The notes under the pieces were generated by a model. It did not search any database and had not been told where the DNA came from. It saw only the letters and a program-made list of their open reading frames with translations. Of a stretch of DNA of 64,000 bases, positions 16,129 through 24,647 are shown in pieces. The stretch is from Natronosalvus caseinilyticus. GTDB lineage: Archaea > Halobacteriota > Halobacteria > Halobacteriales > Natrialbaceae. The translations under genes were made by a program, and so were the position numbers. Where the stretch lies: positions 3,596,001 through 3,660,000 of the forward strand of contig NZ_CP071596.1 of the NCBI RefSeq assembly GCF_017357105.1. The letters run 5' to 3'. Numbering within the stretch: position 1 is the stretch's first letter; each line of letters starts with the position of its first letter.

Positions 16129-18204
16129 TCAGGTCTCGAGTCCGACCACCGTCGAGATGTCGACTTCGCCGTTCGCCTTCCGCCAGAGTCGATTGTTCGC
16201 CGAAACGCCGCCGCCGTAATCCGCCTCGACGGTCGGCCGGGCGTACTCGAGCGGGCCGACGGCGTAGCTGTCCGTCGCGTCGTCGGGAACCTCGACGTAG
16301 TATCGAAGCGTGCGCTCCTCGACGGTGTCGTTGAAAGTCACGACCTTTCGGTAGCCGTCGAGTTGCTCGACAGATACGTCGCCGGCGACGACCTCCCAGT
16401 CGACGGGGATCCGATCCCGAACGCGGACGGGTTCGTCGGTGTCGACGTGGACGCGAACCTGGCTCGTCTGGCCGGCGGTGAACAGCGAGGCGTCGGCCTC
16501 CCGCTCGATCTCGAGGTCGACAGGCGTGTCGCCGCCCACCTCGATACCGTCGTGGGCGATCGCCTGGGGTCCCGCGTTGATCCCGCCCGAGAACGAGACG
16601 CCGTTTCGAATCACGGCGGACCAGTGAAACGGCGTTCCCGTGGTCAGATCCCCGAGCGTCGCGTCCTCGGGCACGTCCGGTCCGACGCGGGAGTAGCCGG
16701 TTTCCTCGAGAGCGAAGTCGTCGGTAATCTGCAGGAACCGGGTTCCGGCGTGGTAGTGGCCCGCCACGACGGTTCCGTCGGTGTCGATGTCGAAGTTGTG
16801 CGCGCTCAGGTTGAAGTCGTCGAAGCCCTCGTAGGTCCAGTCGTCGTCGGCGGCCTCGTGCTCGAAACCTGGCGTCTCTTCGAACGTCTGGTCGGTTGAC
16901 TCGAAGAGGATCCAGTGGTCGAGTTCGGTAGTCGGTCCACCGTCCTCGACGGCGCCGCCGTACATCTCGAACGCTTCCCTGCTCGCGGGTTCGACGCCGT
17001 CCTCGAGGAGCGTCGTCGAAATACCGAGGTAGGCGGAGTCGGCGTCGCCATCGATCACCGCGTCGAGCGGGTCGGCGTCGACGAGGTAGTAGTGCCCGGA
17101 CTCGCCGTCGGTGCGGACGTACCCCTGGTCCTCGTGACTCGCGGGCGTCTCGTGACCCGCGACGAACACGCGCTTGCCGCCGAGGAGCGTCGGGGCGGGG
17201 ACGGCGTGGTGGGCGCGGTCCATCTCGAAGACGCCAAGTTCCTCGAGGTCCGTCGGATCGCTCGCGTCGAGGATACGCACGCCGGCGTTCCAGTTGGCGT
17301 CGTAGAGGATCGGGATTCCGTATCGCGGATCGTCCTGCACGACGACGTCGTGGGTGTAGTAGGCTCCGCCCTCGGTGCCGGTTTCGGGTTCACCGAGTTC
17401 GCTGTCGTAGTTCCACCAGTTGACGTGCTCGAGCGTGCCGAGGTCGCGGTCGAACTCGAAGACGTTGATCCCGCCGGTTATCCCGTCCTCGCCGTGGGCG
17501 GTGAAGACGTACTCGCGGCCGCCGATCTGGTGGTACCAGGCGTTGTGGGGGCCGAGCACCCACACCGACAGCGTCGTCTGAGTGACGAGTTCCGGATTCC
17601 CCGGATCGGAGACGTCGACGACCTCGAGGGCCGCACCGTCGGCCCCGCCGTCGTGGTCGTCCGTCCCGGTCGAGCCGTCGGACTCGTCGAACAGCGCGTT
17701 GACCGGCTGTTTCGAGCAGAACGCGTACTGCCCGTCGTCGCTGAGTTTGACGTCCATCACCGCCGCCGCGTCGTTCTCGTTCCGGTAGAAGGCGAGACAG
17801 CCGATTTCGGCCGTCTCGAGGTCGTCACGGGACTCGGCGCGCGTGAAGTCGCTCACGTCGAAGATCGCCAGCCCCCTGTCGGGCGTCTCGTCTCGCGAGG
17901 AGAAAACGGACGCAAATGCCAGGTCGTCGTGGACCCGGAATTCGCTGAATCCGCCGTAGTGAGGGTCCGCTGGCTGTCCGGAGAGGGAAGCCGGCCCGAC
18001 GCCACCGGCGCTGTGGTAGCCGACGACCTCCGTGTTCGCCGCCGCGTCCCGTCGCTCGCCGTCGAACTGCTCGCCGGTGCCCCCGTTGGTCGACTCCTTG
18101 TGCGCCCCCGCGGTTCCGCCGACTGCGGCGACGCCCATCGCCCCGGCAGCCGCTCGGAGTACCGCTCGTCTGGTCTCGCTCTCGAGTGTGTCACGTGCTG
18201 GCAT
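16129..18204 (-). CDS. Tat-exported LVIVD-repeat beta-propeller protein
   Basis: 691 residues. A Tat signal (TRRAVLRAAAGAMGVAAVGG, cleavage near residue 34) directs folded export. The body holds LVIVD-type repeats that build a beta-propeller: GLAIFDVSDF, ALEVVDVSDPGNPELV, GGINVFEFDRDLG, VRILDASDPTDLEEL. Late in the protein come FLQITDDFAL and a C-terminal beta-sandwich-like part (about 590-690). Several conserved His (HNAWYHQ, THDVVV, HAVPAPT, HNFDIDTDG) could bind metal. No catalytic motif is certain; such proteins are surface or extracellular with unknown ligand. It is the longest exported protein in the window and stands alone, with an AT-rich promoter region upstream (18205-18360). Confidence 0.85.
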   Translation of the reverse strand: MPARDTLESETRRAVLRAAAGAMGVAAVGGTAGAHKESTNGGTGEQFDGERRDAAANTEVVGYHSAGGVGPASLSGQPADPHYGGFSEFRVHDDLAFASVFSSRDETPDRGLAIFDVSDFTRAESRDDLETAEIGCLAFYRNENDAAAVMDVKLSDDGQYAFCSKQPVNALFDESDGSTGTDDHDGGADGAALEVVDVSDPGNPELVTQTTLSVWVLGPHNAWYHQIGGREYVFTAHGEDGITGGINVFEFDRDLGTLEHVNWWNYDSELGEPETGTEGGAYYTHDVVVQDDPRYGIPILYDANWNAGVRILDASDPTDLEELGVFEMDRAHHAVPAPTLLGGKRVFVAGHETPASHEDQGYVRTDGESGHYYLVDADPLDAVIDGDADSAYLGISTTLLEDGVEPASREAFEMYGGAVEDGGPTTELDHWILFESTDQTFEETPGFEHEAADDDWTYEGFDDFNLSAHNFDIDTDGTVVAGHYHAGTRFLQITDDFALEETGYSRVGPDVPEDATLGDLTTGTPFHWSAVIRNGVSFSGGINAGPQAIAHDGIEVGGDTPVDLEIEREADASLFTAGQTSQVRVHVDTDEPVRVRDRIPVDWEVVAGDVSVEQLDGYRKVVTFNDTVEERTLRYYVEVPDDATDSYAVGPLEYARPTVEADYGGGVSANNRLWRKANGEVDISTVVGLET

Positions 18205-18406
18205 CGTATCCCTGCGAGCCGTGGTACCATGGAACGCCTTTAGTGCGTTTTGACAAACGCGTCAACACCTTTCGTCGAACGGTGTTCGGCCTCGATTTTG
18301 CGGCCTCATTACTCTATATATTGTAGTTAATAACTTCGAATACTATAGCTAGTCGTTCCGTCAATTCCTCGAGCGCCGGCCGATCGCGCCAGTTCGCCTA
18401 CTCCAG

Positions 18407-19009
18407 TTAGTCGTCCGATTCGTAGTCTGCCCAGATGTACCGCGTCGCCAGACTTCGATGGGGTCGCCACGGTTCGGCGATTTCGCGCATTTTCGCTCGA
18501 TAGAGTTCCGCCCCGTCGTTGTATAGCGCTTCGATGCCCCGCCGGACGGCAAGGTCGCCGAGTGGGAGCACGTCGGGGCGCTCGAGGACGAACAGGAGGT
18601 ACATACGAGCCGTCCAGTCGCCGACGCCCCGAATCGCCGTCAGTTCCTCGAGCACCTCGTCGTTCGTGTGATCGGCCAGCCCCTCCCGGGTGAGGTCGCG
18701 CTCGAGAAATGCCTCGGCGGCGTTCCGGGCGTACTCGACCTTCGATCGGCTCAGTCCCGCCTCGAGCAGCGGTTCGTCCTCGATCTCGAGGACGCGCCTC
18801 GGCGTGATCTCCTGGCCCAGGACGTCGAACGTGCGCTCGCGGACGGCCATCGCGGAGACCGTCGACAACTGCTGGTTGATGATCGAGACGAGGAGCCGTT
18901 CGTACTCGCCCATCGAGGCGTCGATCGGGGCGAGGTCGTACCGTTCGACGAGCTCGGCCATGATCGGATCGCGCCGAAGGATGTCTTCGGCTGCTGCCTG
19001 CGTCGACAT
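18407..19009 (-). CDS. alkA: DNA-3-methyladenine glycosylase / HhH-GPD base excision enzyme
   Basis: 200 residues, the compact AlkA-like form. The helix-hairpin-helix is LTAIRGVGDWTARMYLLF, followed by VLPLGDLAVRRGI, whose Asp is the catalytic residue of the HhH-GPD family. The N-terminal helix bundle contains SIINQQLSTVSAMAV, characteristic of 3-methyladenine DNA glycosylase II. No C-terminal iron-sulfur cysteines are present, which separates it from endonuclease III and MutY. It removes alkylated purines from DNA. ATG at 19009 is preferred over a start 27 bases upstream. The gene is alone on its strand, and the following 285 bases hold no gene. Confidence 0.9.
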   Translation of the reverse strand: MSTQAAAEDILRRDPIMAELVERYDLAPIDASMGEYERLLVSIINQQLSTVSAMAVRERTFDVLGQEITPRRVLEIEDEPLLEAGLSRSKVEYARNAAEAFLERDLTREGLADHTNDEVLEELTAIRGVGDWTARMYLLFVLERPDVLPLGDLAVRRGIEALYNDGAELYRAKMREIAEPWRPHRSLATRYIWADYESDD

Positions 19010-19295
19010 TGACGGGAAGAAGCACGGAACGGGCAAAAGGTCGTTGCTCGAGGCACTCCGGCCAATCCGTCTCCAGTCTCCCCCGAAAGCTACGGTTACT
19101 CGCCGTCCCGTCTCCCTCCCCCGCTCGTAATCGCACTATGTGCGCGGATAGCCCGACTGAACGGCCCTGTTGGCCGTCTGGAGACGAACCGAGACGGCGA
19201 GTTACAGATCGACGTGACGTCGTGCACGGGGCAATCGCCGCCTGTCGACCGAAACAGTCCGGACGATTTGGGATGGTGGACGACGGCCGAACCGT

Positions 19296-20093
19296 ATGGC
19301 CGACGACCACGCGACCGCCTGGGTGACGACCGATCCGAACCGCATCGAACGCTGGGCCGCCGACCGCCACGCCCGCCCCGTCGTCGTCGAGGAGGGCGGC
19401 GAGCGAACGTACACCTTCGTGCATCAGGAAGACGTTTCGCCAAACGGAGACCACCGCGAACTCGAGTGGGGCGCGTTCGCGGACGTCCTCGATCGATACG
19501 ACCTGGCGTTCGTCCACCTCGAGGACGACCCGAACCCGCAGGAGGTCGGGTACTTCGCGCTCACGTCTCGAGCGCGCGTCGCTCGACGAACCGGGATCGA
19601 TCGGCCGGCGCTCGAGCAGGCGCTCGCCGACGAGGAGGCGCTGAAGATCGAGATCGATCCCGCAGAACCCGCTGGCGGAGAGTACGAGGACGAAATCGTC
19701 CCGATGGGCGGCGGCGCCGAATCGATCGATCACGAGGAGCCGATGGGTGGCGGCGTCGTCGTCCGCGAAGAACAGGCCCCGATGGGCGGCGGCGCGCGCT
19801 CGACGCCGCGAGCGGGACGACGAACGGAACGTTCGGAGGGCGGTGATCGGCTCACCGCGACCGACGAGGGAAAGCCAGTCGTCGATACCGCCGGGGAGCG
19901 ACTCGGCACCGTCGCCGGCGTCACTGACGAGCACCTTCTCGTCGACTCCGAGGGCGGACTTACAGAACGGCTCAGGGCCCGACTCGGCTGGGGACGTCAA
20001 GAACGGGGCTCGGTATCGATCGAGCGTTCGAAGGTTGTGGACGTGACCGACGAATCTGTGATCGTCGCCCCGACGGAGTCGACTCGGGAGTGA
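19296..20093 (+). CDS. Haloarchaeal protein with three PMGGG motifs and PRC-barrel-like C-terminus
   Basis: 265 residues, not a family I can name with confidence. Residues about 1-105 form an alpha/beta region with aromatic-rich segments (WGAFADVLDRYDLAFVHLED). The middle has the pentapeptide PMGGG three times, each after acidic residues (IVPMGGGAES, EEPMGGGVVV, QAPMGGGARS). The C-terminal 75 residues look like a PRC-barrel (GKPVVDTAGERLGTVAGVTDEHLLVD...GSVSIERSKVVDVTDESVIV). PRC-barrels in archaea occur in RNA-processing and CdvA-like contexts. The short Gly-rich motifs may be flexible binding or cleavage sites. A T6 tract 23 bases after the stop may terminate transcription. Confidence 0.75.
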   Translation: MADDHATAWVTTDPNRIERWAADRHARPVVVEEGGERTYTFVHQEDVSPNGDHRELEWGAFADVLDRYDLAFVHLEDDPNPQEVGYFALTSRARVARRTGIDRPALEQALADEEALKIEIDPAEPAGGEYEDEIVPMGGGAESIDHEEPMGGGVVVREEQAPMGGGARSTPRAGRRTERSEGGDRLTATDEGKPVVDTAGERLGTVAGVTDEHLLVDSEGGLTERLRARLGWGRQERGSVSIERSKVVDVTDESVIVAPTESTRE

Positions 20094-20115
20094 GTTGTGG
20101 CGCTGCTCGAGGTCC

Positions 20116-20121
20116 TTTTTT
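20116..20121 (+). terminator. T6 tract after the PMGGG-protein gene
   Basis: Run of six T residues 23 bases after the stop codon at 20093, in an otherwise GC-rich region and before the convergent gene end at 20181. Oligo-T on the coding strand is the standard archaeal termination signal. Confidence 0.45.
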
Positions 20122-20180
20122 CGCCAATGACTCGAGGCTCTCCTTCTCTCGCGACTGCTCGAGATTCCTTTCCCTCGCGA

Positions 20181-21536
20181 CTACTCGAGGCTCTCTTCTT
20201 CCTCCTCCGGACTCTCCGGCACGTCGCCGTCGACGCGCCGACTCACGTCGACCTGGTAGTTCCCGAGGATGTCGCGGCCGAGGATGACCGGGTAGTCCAT
20301 GTGACTGCGGTCCTCGACGCTCGCGGTGACGGTGTGCTGATTGCCGCCGACGCCGACGACCACATCGACGACGGGTCGACTCTTGGAGGTCTTGCTGCTA
20401 CCCGACTTCACCCGCGTGATCGACTTGATCGGGCCGGCGCCGATGTCGGCGGCCAGACGTGTGTCGATGCTGGTCCGCGTCGCACCCGTGTCGGACTTGG
20501 CGTAGACGGACTTCGAGCCGCTGGTACCGGAGAGGACGACTTCCTCGGTGTAGCCGATGATCGCGGCCTCGCCGTCCGTCGTGGTGAGTCTCTCGGGCAT
20601 CGCAGAAGGCGTCGAGTCGTCGAGGTTCGCCGAGAGTTCCCAGACGCGCCCGTCGTCGACCTCGCCGCCCGCCCGCTCGATGGCGAGTTTCGCGATGTAG
20701 GGGGCCGGGCTGACGTGGGTCGCCTGGTAGAGGCCCTTGAATCCGGCCGTCGGATTGACCTCGAGGACGAACCAGCCGTCGTCCCCCTCGACGATGTCGA
20801 CCCCGGCGTAGTCGAGGCCGACGATCTGGGTCGAATCGACGGCGATGTCCGTGACTTCTTCGGGAAGGTCGTCGGTGGCGTCCTCGACCGAACCGCCGAC
20901 GGCGACGTTCGTCCGCCAGTCGTTGTCGGGCGCGTAGCGGTACATCGCACCGACGACCTCGTCGCCGACGACGTAGACGCGGATGTCGCGGTGGCGCTCC
21001 CCGTCGCGGTCGATCAGCTTCTGGAGGAAGGCGTAGCGGTTCCCGACCTTCGAGTTGACGGGGTCGTTGGGACCGACCTTCCAGGTCCCGCCCCCGTGGG
21101 TCCCGATCGCCGTCTTGTAGACCGCCTCTTCGCCGAATCGATCCCGGTTCGCGTTCAGTCGCTCCGTGCTGAGCGAGAGGAAGACATCGGGCACCTGAAT
21201 GTCGGCCGACGCGAGCGCCGCCGCCGTCGCCAGCTTGTGTGACGCCGTCAACGTGGCCGACGGTTCGTTGAGCATCGGAACCAGCCGGCTAAGCGTATCC
21301 GCCAGCCCGAGTTCCTCGCAGGGCTGTTCGGTGTTCGAGAGCAGCATGCGGTTCGCGATGACGTCGACGTCGGGCTCGAGGGTGACCGAACCGTCGTCGA
21401 CGCTGATCGCCGTGTTCTCCTCACGAAGCCACGCCGTCTCGTGGCCAAGTTCCTCGACCGCGTTGAGAATCGCCTTCGACTCCTTGCTCGTGTGCAGACT
21501 CAGTACCCCCACCGTGACGGAATCGGCGGCTGTCAT
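20181..21536 (-). CDS. RimK-type ATP-grasp ligase fused to a RimB-like retropepsin domain
   Basis: 451 residues with two domains. Residues about 1-300 are a RimK/LysX-like ATP-grasp ligase (KLATAAALASADIQVPDVFLS, KTAIGTHGGGTWKVG, LDYAGVDIVEGDDGWFVLEVNPTAG), which usually adds amino acids to a protein or small molecule. Residues about 320-440 are a retropepsin-like domain with the active-site motif DTGA at 349-352 (YAKSDTGATRTSID) and YPVILGRDIL, matching the RimK-associated protease family (RimB/DUF785). In bacteria RimK and RimB are separate genes that add and trim glutamates on ribosomal protein S6; archaea lack that S6, so the target must be different. The start ATG at 21536 is clear. Confidence 0.88.
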   Translation of the reverse strand: MTAADSVTVGVLSLHTSKESKAILNAVEELGHETAWLREENTAISVDDGSVTLEPDVDVIANRMLLSNTEQPCEELGLADTLSRLVPMLNEPSATLTASHKLATAAALASADIQVPDVFLSLSTERLNANRDRFGEEAVYKTAIGTHGGGTWKVGPNDPVNSKVGNRYAFLQKLIDRDGERHRDIRVYVVGDEVVGAMYRYAPDNDWRTNVAVGGSVEDATDDLPEEVTDIAVDSTQIVGLDYAGVDIVEGDDGWFVLEVNPTAGFKGLYQATHVSPAPYIAKLAIERAGGEVDDGRVWELSANLDDSTPSAMPERLTTTDGEAAIIGYTEEVVLSGTSGSKSVYAKSDTGATRTSIDTRLAADIGAGPIKSITRVKSGSSKTSKSRPVVDVVVGVGGNQHTVTASVEDRSHMDYPVILGRDILGNYQVDVSRRVDGDVPESPEEEEESLE

Positions 21537-21647
21537 AGTCGACGAAACTCTGGCTGCGCGGAAAAGCGTTATCAGTTCTCGCCGCCCGTGTGAACGGTTC
21601 AGTCCGTCGATCCCCTTGGAGAGAAGAACAGTTCGAGGGAGCGAGGG

Positions 21648-22607
21648 TTACGCGCGCTCGAGCCGACGAACCCAGTGTCCAGGATCGTCGAGTTCCTCGC
21701 CAGTCGGCAGGTTGTCCGGATGGTCCCACACCCGACTCGCGAACGCGACGTCTCGAGCGTCGGTGACCCCCTCGAAGAACGACTTGCCGCGCTCGTACTG
21801 GCGCTGTTTGAGACCCAGGCCCAGCAGGCGCCTGAACAGCCGCTGGATCGGCCCGCGCCCCTGTCGACGGGCGTCGAGTTTCCGCCGAAGGTCCGCGTAC
21901 TCGTCGTCGAACGCGTGATCCATCAGCAACTCGGCGTACCCCTCGACGACCGTCATCGTGACGTCCAGTTCGCGGAACGCGTCCCGATTGAACGACCCCT
22001 CCGCGAGGGCGTCGATGCCCTCCTGCATGCGCGATTCGAGGTGGGTCGACAGCCATGGCGCGGCGCCGAACTCGGCCGCGTGGGTCACCTCGTGGAAGGC
22101 GATCCAGCGGCGGAACCGGTCAGAATCGACCTCGAGGACCTCCGCGGCCTTGAGGATGTTCGGGCGAACGAAGTACAGCGCGTGGTCCTCGTCTGGCGTC
22201 TCCGCGAGCAACAGCGGGTCGTACTGGCCGAGGACGTTTCGTCCGAGAAAGGCGAGCAAAACGGTCATCGTCCCGGTGTTGATCGTCCGCGCGGCGCCGG
22301 GGAACGCGCCCAGCTGGGACTCCATGGGCGCCATCACGCGCTCGAAGGTGGCGATGTTGGCGTCGATCCAGTGGTGCCGATTCTGGATCTCGACGACTTC
22401 GGGGACGTCGAACTCGAGGCCAGCGGCCTCCTGGACGCCCGCGCGGGCATCCCGGACGTCGCGAGCGTAGGCGGCTTCCTCGTCGGGCTCGAGGTCGAGC
22501 GATCCGGGTTCGGTCGAGGCCTTCGCGGCTTCGGCCGCGGCGCGCCAGTCGACCGCGTCGTCACCGGAGGCGCCGGCGACGGCGCGAACGCTGCGATAGA
22601 GATTCAC
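21648..22607 (-). CDS. Zinc-dependent metalloprotease-like protein, DUF2342 family
   Basis: 319 residues. The zinc-binding motif is FHEVTHAAEF (HExxH), followed after about 60 residues by VEGYAELLMD, which supplies the third ligand in this family. WIDANIATFERVMAPME and NTGTMTVLLAFLGRNVLGQYDP are conserved segments of DUF2342. Homologues in actinobacteria and haloarchaea are named after a genomic link with coenzyme F420 biosynthesis, but no substrate is established. The start is a GTG at 22607. The gene stands 111 bases downstream of the small TM-anchored protein gene's stop, on the same strand. Confidence 0.86.
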   Translation of the reverse strand: MNLYRSVRAVAGASGDDAVDWRAAAEAAKASTEPGSLDLEPDEEAAYARDVRDARAGVQEAAGLEFDVPEVVEIQNRHHWIDANIATFERVMAPMESQLGAFPGAARTINTGTMTVLLAFLGRNVLGQYDPLLLAETPDEDHALYFVRPNILKAAEVLEVDSDRFRRWIAFHEVTHAAEFGAAPWLSTHLESRMQEGIDALAEGSFNRDAFRELDVTMTVVEGYAELLMDHAFDDEYADLRRKLDARRQGRGPIQRLFRRLLGLGLKQRQYERGKSFFEGVTDARDVAFASRVWDHPDNLPTGEELDDPGHWVRRLERA

Positions 22608-22784
22608 ACCTCGAGTAAGCGGACGGGAGCAAAAAGCGTTCTGTCGCGTGGCGTCTCGCGGTCGGTCGATTTCGCTCGGGTAATCGCCGTGTCGGCGGCG
22701 ACCCGGCTCGAGGCGCGCGAGGGTGGCGATCGACCAAACCGACGAGTGTGTGGATCGAACCGACGACCGACGAGAGCGGGTCGC

Positions 22785-23117
22785 TTACGTGACGATGACG
22801 TCCGGCTCGTCTTCCGGCTCGACCGTCTCCTCCTCGTCGCCGCCACGGAACTTCTTGACGGCGACGGCGATGCCGACCAGGACGACGAGCGCGACGACGA
22901 CGCCGAGGGCGCTTCCCCTGCCGCCGTCGTCGGCCGCGGCTTCGTCCTCGTCGTCGGTCGCGGATTCGAGTTCGGATTCCGATTCCGACTTCGACTCCGA
23001 TTCGGTCTCGAGGCTTCCCTCGTCGCCAAACGGGAGTTTCTCGCTGAGGCTCCTGGGTCCGAACTGGGTTTCTCCGTCGAGGTGCAACTCGAAGAGGGTG
23101 ATGTTTTTATCGCCCAT
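22785..23117 (-). CDS. Small single-pass membrane protein with acidic linker
   Basis: 110 residues. A short N-terminal domain (MGDKNITLFELHLDGETQFGP) is followed by an acidic Ser/Glu-rich stretch (about 40 residues), one transmembrane helix (SALGVVVALVVLVGIAVAV) and a charged C-terminus KKFRGGDEEE. The layout is that of a haloarchaeal membrane-anchored protein of unknown function. ATG at 23117 was chosen; a GTG four codons upstream is possible. It lies divergent from the M42 peptidase gene with 132 bases between them. Confidence 0.78.
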   Translation of the reverse strand: MGDKNITLFELHLDGETQFGPRSLSEKLPFGDEGSLETESESKSESESELESATDDEDEAAADDGGRGSALGVVVALVVLVGIAVAVKKFRGGDEEETVEPEDEPDVIVT

Positions 23118-23249
23118 ACTGAGCCCCACAACGGGCGGTCATTTACCAGTTGTGCTGGTCGTCGCCGCGTGCTGGAAGAGTACGAGTCCGTATCCGGAGT
23201 GGACGCGAAGAGTCAACAGGTTCAAATCACGGCCTTCCGACCACTCACT

Positions 23250-24308
23250 ATGGAATCTCAGCCACGCGACGTTCTCGTTTCACTCCTCGAGACGCCCTCT
23301 CCGTCGGGGTACGAAACCCGCGGCCAGCGCGTCTGGATCGACTACGTCTCGCAGTTCGCGGACGAGGTCAGGACCGACGCCTACGGCAACGCGATCGCCG
23401 TTCACGAGGGCGACCCCGACGGCCCCGAAATCGCCCTGACGGGCCACGCCGACGAGATCGGCTTCATCGTGCGCTCGATCGACGACGACGGCTTCCTCAA
23501 CGTCGGACGCATCGGCGGCAGCGACCCCTCCGTCGCTCGCGGCCAGCACGTGACGGTCCACGCCGAGGACGGGCCCGTCGAGGGCGTGATCGGCCAGACG
23601 GCGATCCACCTGCGCGAGGACGACGACGAGCCCGAAATTTCGGACCTCTGGATCGACATCGGCGCCGAAGACGAGGACGAAGCAGCCGAGCGAGTTGCCG
23701 TCGGCGACCCGATCACCTTCTCCTCGAGCGTTTCCTGGCTCTCGGAGACCCGACTGGCGGCCCGCGGCATGGACAACCGCGTCGGCACCTGGATCGCCGC
23801 CGAGGCGTTCCGCCGGGCCGTCGAGAGTGGGACCGACGCCACCGTCTATGCCGTCTCGACCGTCCAGGAAGAGGTGGGAACAAAAGGGGCGAAGATGGTC
23901 GGCTTCGACCTCGAGCCGGACGCCGTAATCGTCGTCGACGTCGGTCACGCAGTCGACTACCCCTCTGCACCCAGCGAGAAGACGAGCCAGATGGAACTGG
24001 GCGGTGGGCCGGCACTCGGCCGCGGCAGCACCAACCATCCAGTCCTCTTCGACGCCCTCCGAACGGTGGCCGACGAGGAAGAAATTGAGGTCCAGGTCGA
24101 GGCCCTCGGCCTCGGCACTGGCACGGACGCCGACAGCTTCTTTACCGCCGCGGGGGCGATTCCCTCCCAGGTCGTGAGCGTCCCCAACCGGTACATGCAC
24201 ACCCCGGTGGAAGTGGTCGATACCGAGGATCTCGAGGACATCGCCGATCTGCTGGGCTCGTTCGCGAGTTCGGCCCACGAGTTCACGCCGTTTTCGGTGG
24301 ATCTCTGA
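23250..24308 (+). CDS. M42 family metallopeptidase (TET-like aminopeptidase)
   Basis: 352 residues. The M42 metal ligands are visible in order: GHADEIGF (His, Asp), GMDNRVGTW (bridging Asp), VQEEVGTKGA (general-base Glu and ligand), VVDVGHAVD (Asp) and RYMHTPVE (His). PSPSGYETRGQ is the typical start. Members form large dodecameric TET assemblies that trim peptides after the proteasome. A second M42 gene at 30716-31780 differs in length and details. The start at 23250 is preceded by an AT-poor region with a caaatcac box; the preceding in-frame sequence lacks coding character. Confidence 0.93.
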   Translation: MESQPRDVLVSLLETPSPSGYETRGQRVWIDYVSQFADEVRTDAYGNAIAVHEGDPDGPEIALTGHADEIGFIVRSIDDDGFLNVGRIGGSDPSVARGQHVTVHAEDGPVEGVIGQTAIHLREDDDEPEISDLWIDIGAEDEDEAAERVAVGDPITFSSSVSWLSETRLAARGMDNRVGTWIAAEAFRRAVESGTDATVYAVSTVQEEVGTKGAKMVGFDLEPDAVIVVDVGHAVDYPSAPSEKTSQMELGGGPALGRGSTNHPVLFDALRTVADEEEIEVQVEALGLGTGTDADSFFTAAGAIPSQVVSVPNRYMHTPVEVVDTEDLEDIADLLGSFASSAHEFTPFSVDL

Positions 24309-24371
24309 TCGGTATCGGCGCCTCGAGCGGGCGTTGACCCGGACCGGCAATCGCTCGAGAAACGACCGCAG

Positions 24372-24378
24372 TATATAA
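24372..24378 (+). promoter_or_regulatory. Strong TATA box (TATATAA) upstream of a structured non-coding region
   Basis: TATATAA at 24372-24378, within cagtatataagcgg, in a 339-base stretch without a gene. Initiation would be near 24400-24403, exactly where the first long stem of the adjacent structured sequence begins. This is the clearest TATA box in the window without a protein-coding gene behind it. Confidence 0.65.
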
Positions 24379-24399
24379 GCGGCGTCGTCGCCTAGCTCG

Positions 24400-24590
24400 G
24401 GTGCGTACCTTTAGTCCCCGACCGAGTAGACCCACTTCGGGTGCGATGACCGTTCGGCGAACCCGGGTACGCGACAGCCGTTCGGCGGTTTCACCGCCAC
24501 GACAGGTAGTGGACCTACAACCCACCCGCCCGGCACGAGGGTTAGCCAGCAGACGCGGCGCGCCGCCACGGGATGATGCTGGACGTTAGT
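24400..24590 (+). ncRNA. Candidate structured RNA, family not recognised
   Basis: This stretch follows a TATATAA box and is rich in stems: GCGTACC (24403-24409) pairs with GGTACGC (24466-24472), followed one base later by ACA. GGGT...ACCC, enclosing CCG-TT-CGG with flanking GATGA and CGA, looks like a kink-turn. GGCGGT-TTC-ACCGCC (24484-24498) is a perfect hairpin. CCAGCA...TGCTGG encloses a GCGGCGCGCCGC core further on (about 24543-24586). Kink-turn plus ACA would suit an H/ACA guide, but the first pocket lacks a proper 3' guide half. No RNase P or SRP RNA signature is present. The 3' end is uncertain. Confidence 0.45.
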
Positions 24591-24647
24591 GTTCCGGGTG
24601 ACACACTATTCGAACGAGCGACATCTACGCCGGGCCGAATTAGATGC

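Noticed and set aside
18327-20000. A long minus-strand frame spanning the glycosylase gene and the PMGGG gene
   Set aside because: Translation is Arg/Ser-rich and un-haloarchaeal; the two real genes explain the sequence.
23221-23245. A GGTTCAAATC string that resembles a tRNA T-arm
   Set aside because: No matching acceptor, D or anticodon arms on either side.
21675-23249. In-frame extension of the M42 peptidase gene upstream to 21675
   Set aside because: The extension lies antisense to the DUF2342 gene and the small membrane protein gene and has no coding character. The family start is at 23250.
24400-24590. Identification of the structured region as H/ACA guide RNA, RNase P RNA or SRP RNA
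   Set aside because: A kink-turn-like loop and ACA are present, but a balanced guide pocket is missing. No conserved RNase P or SRP sequence blocks were found, so it is reported only as an unassigned structured RNA.
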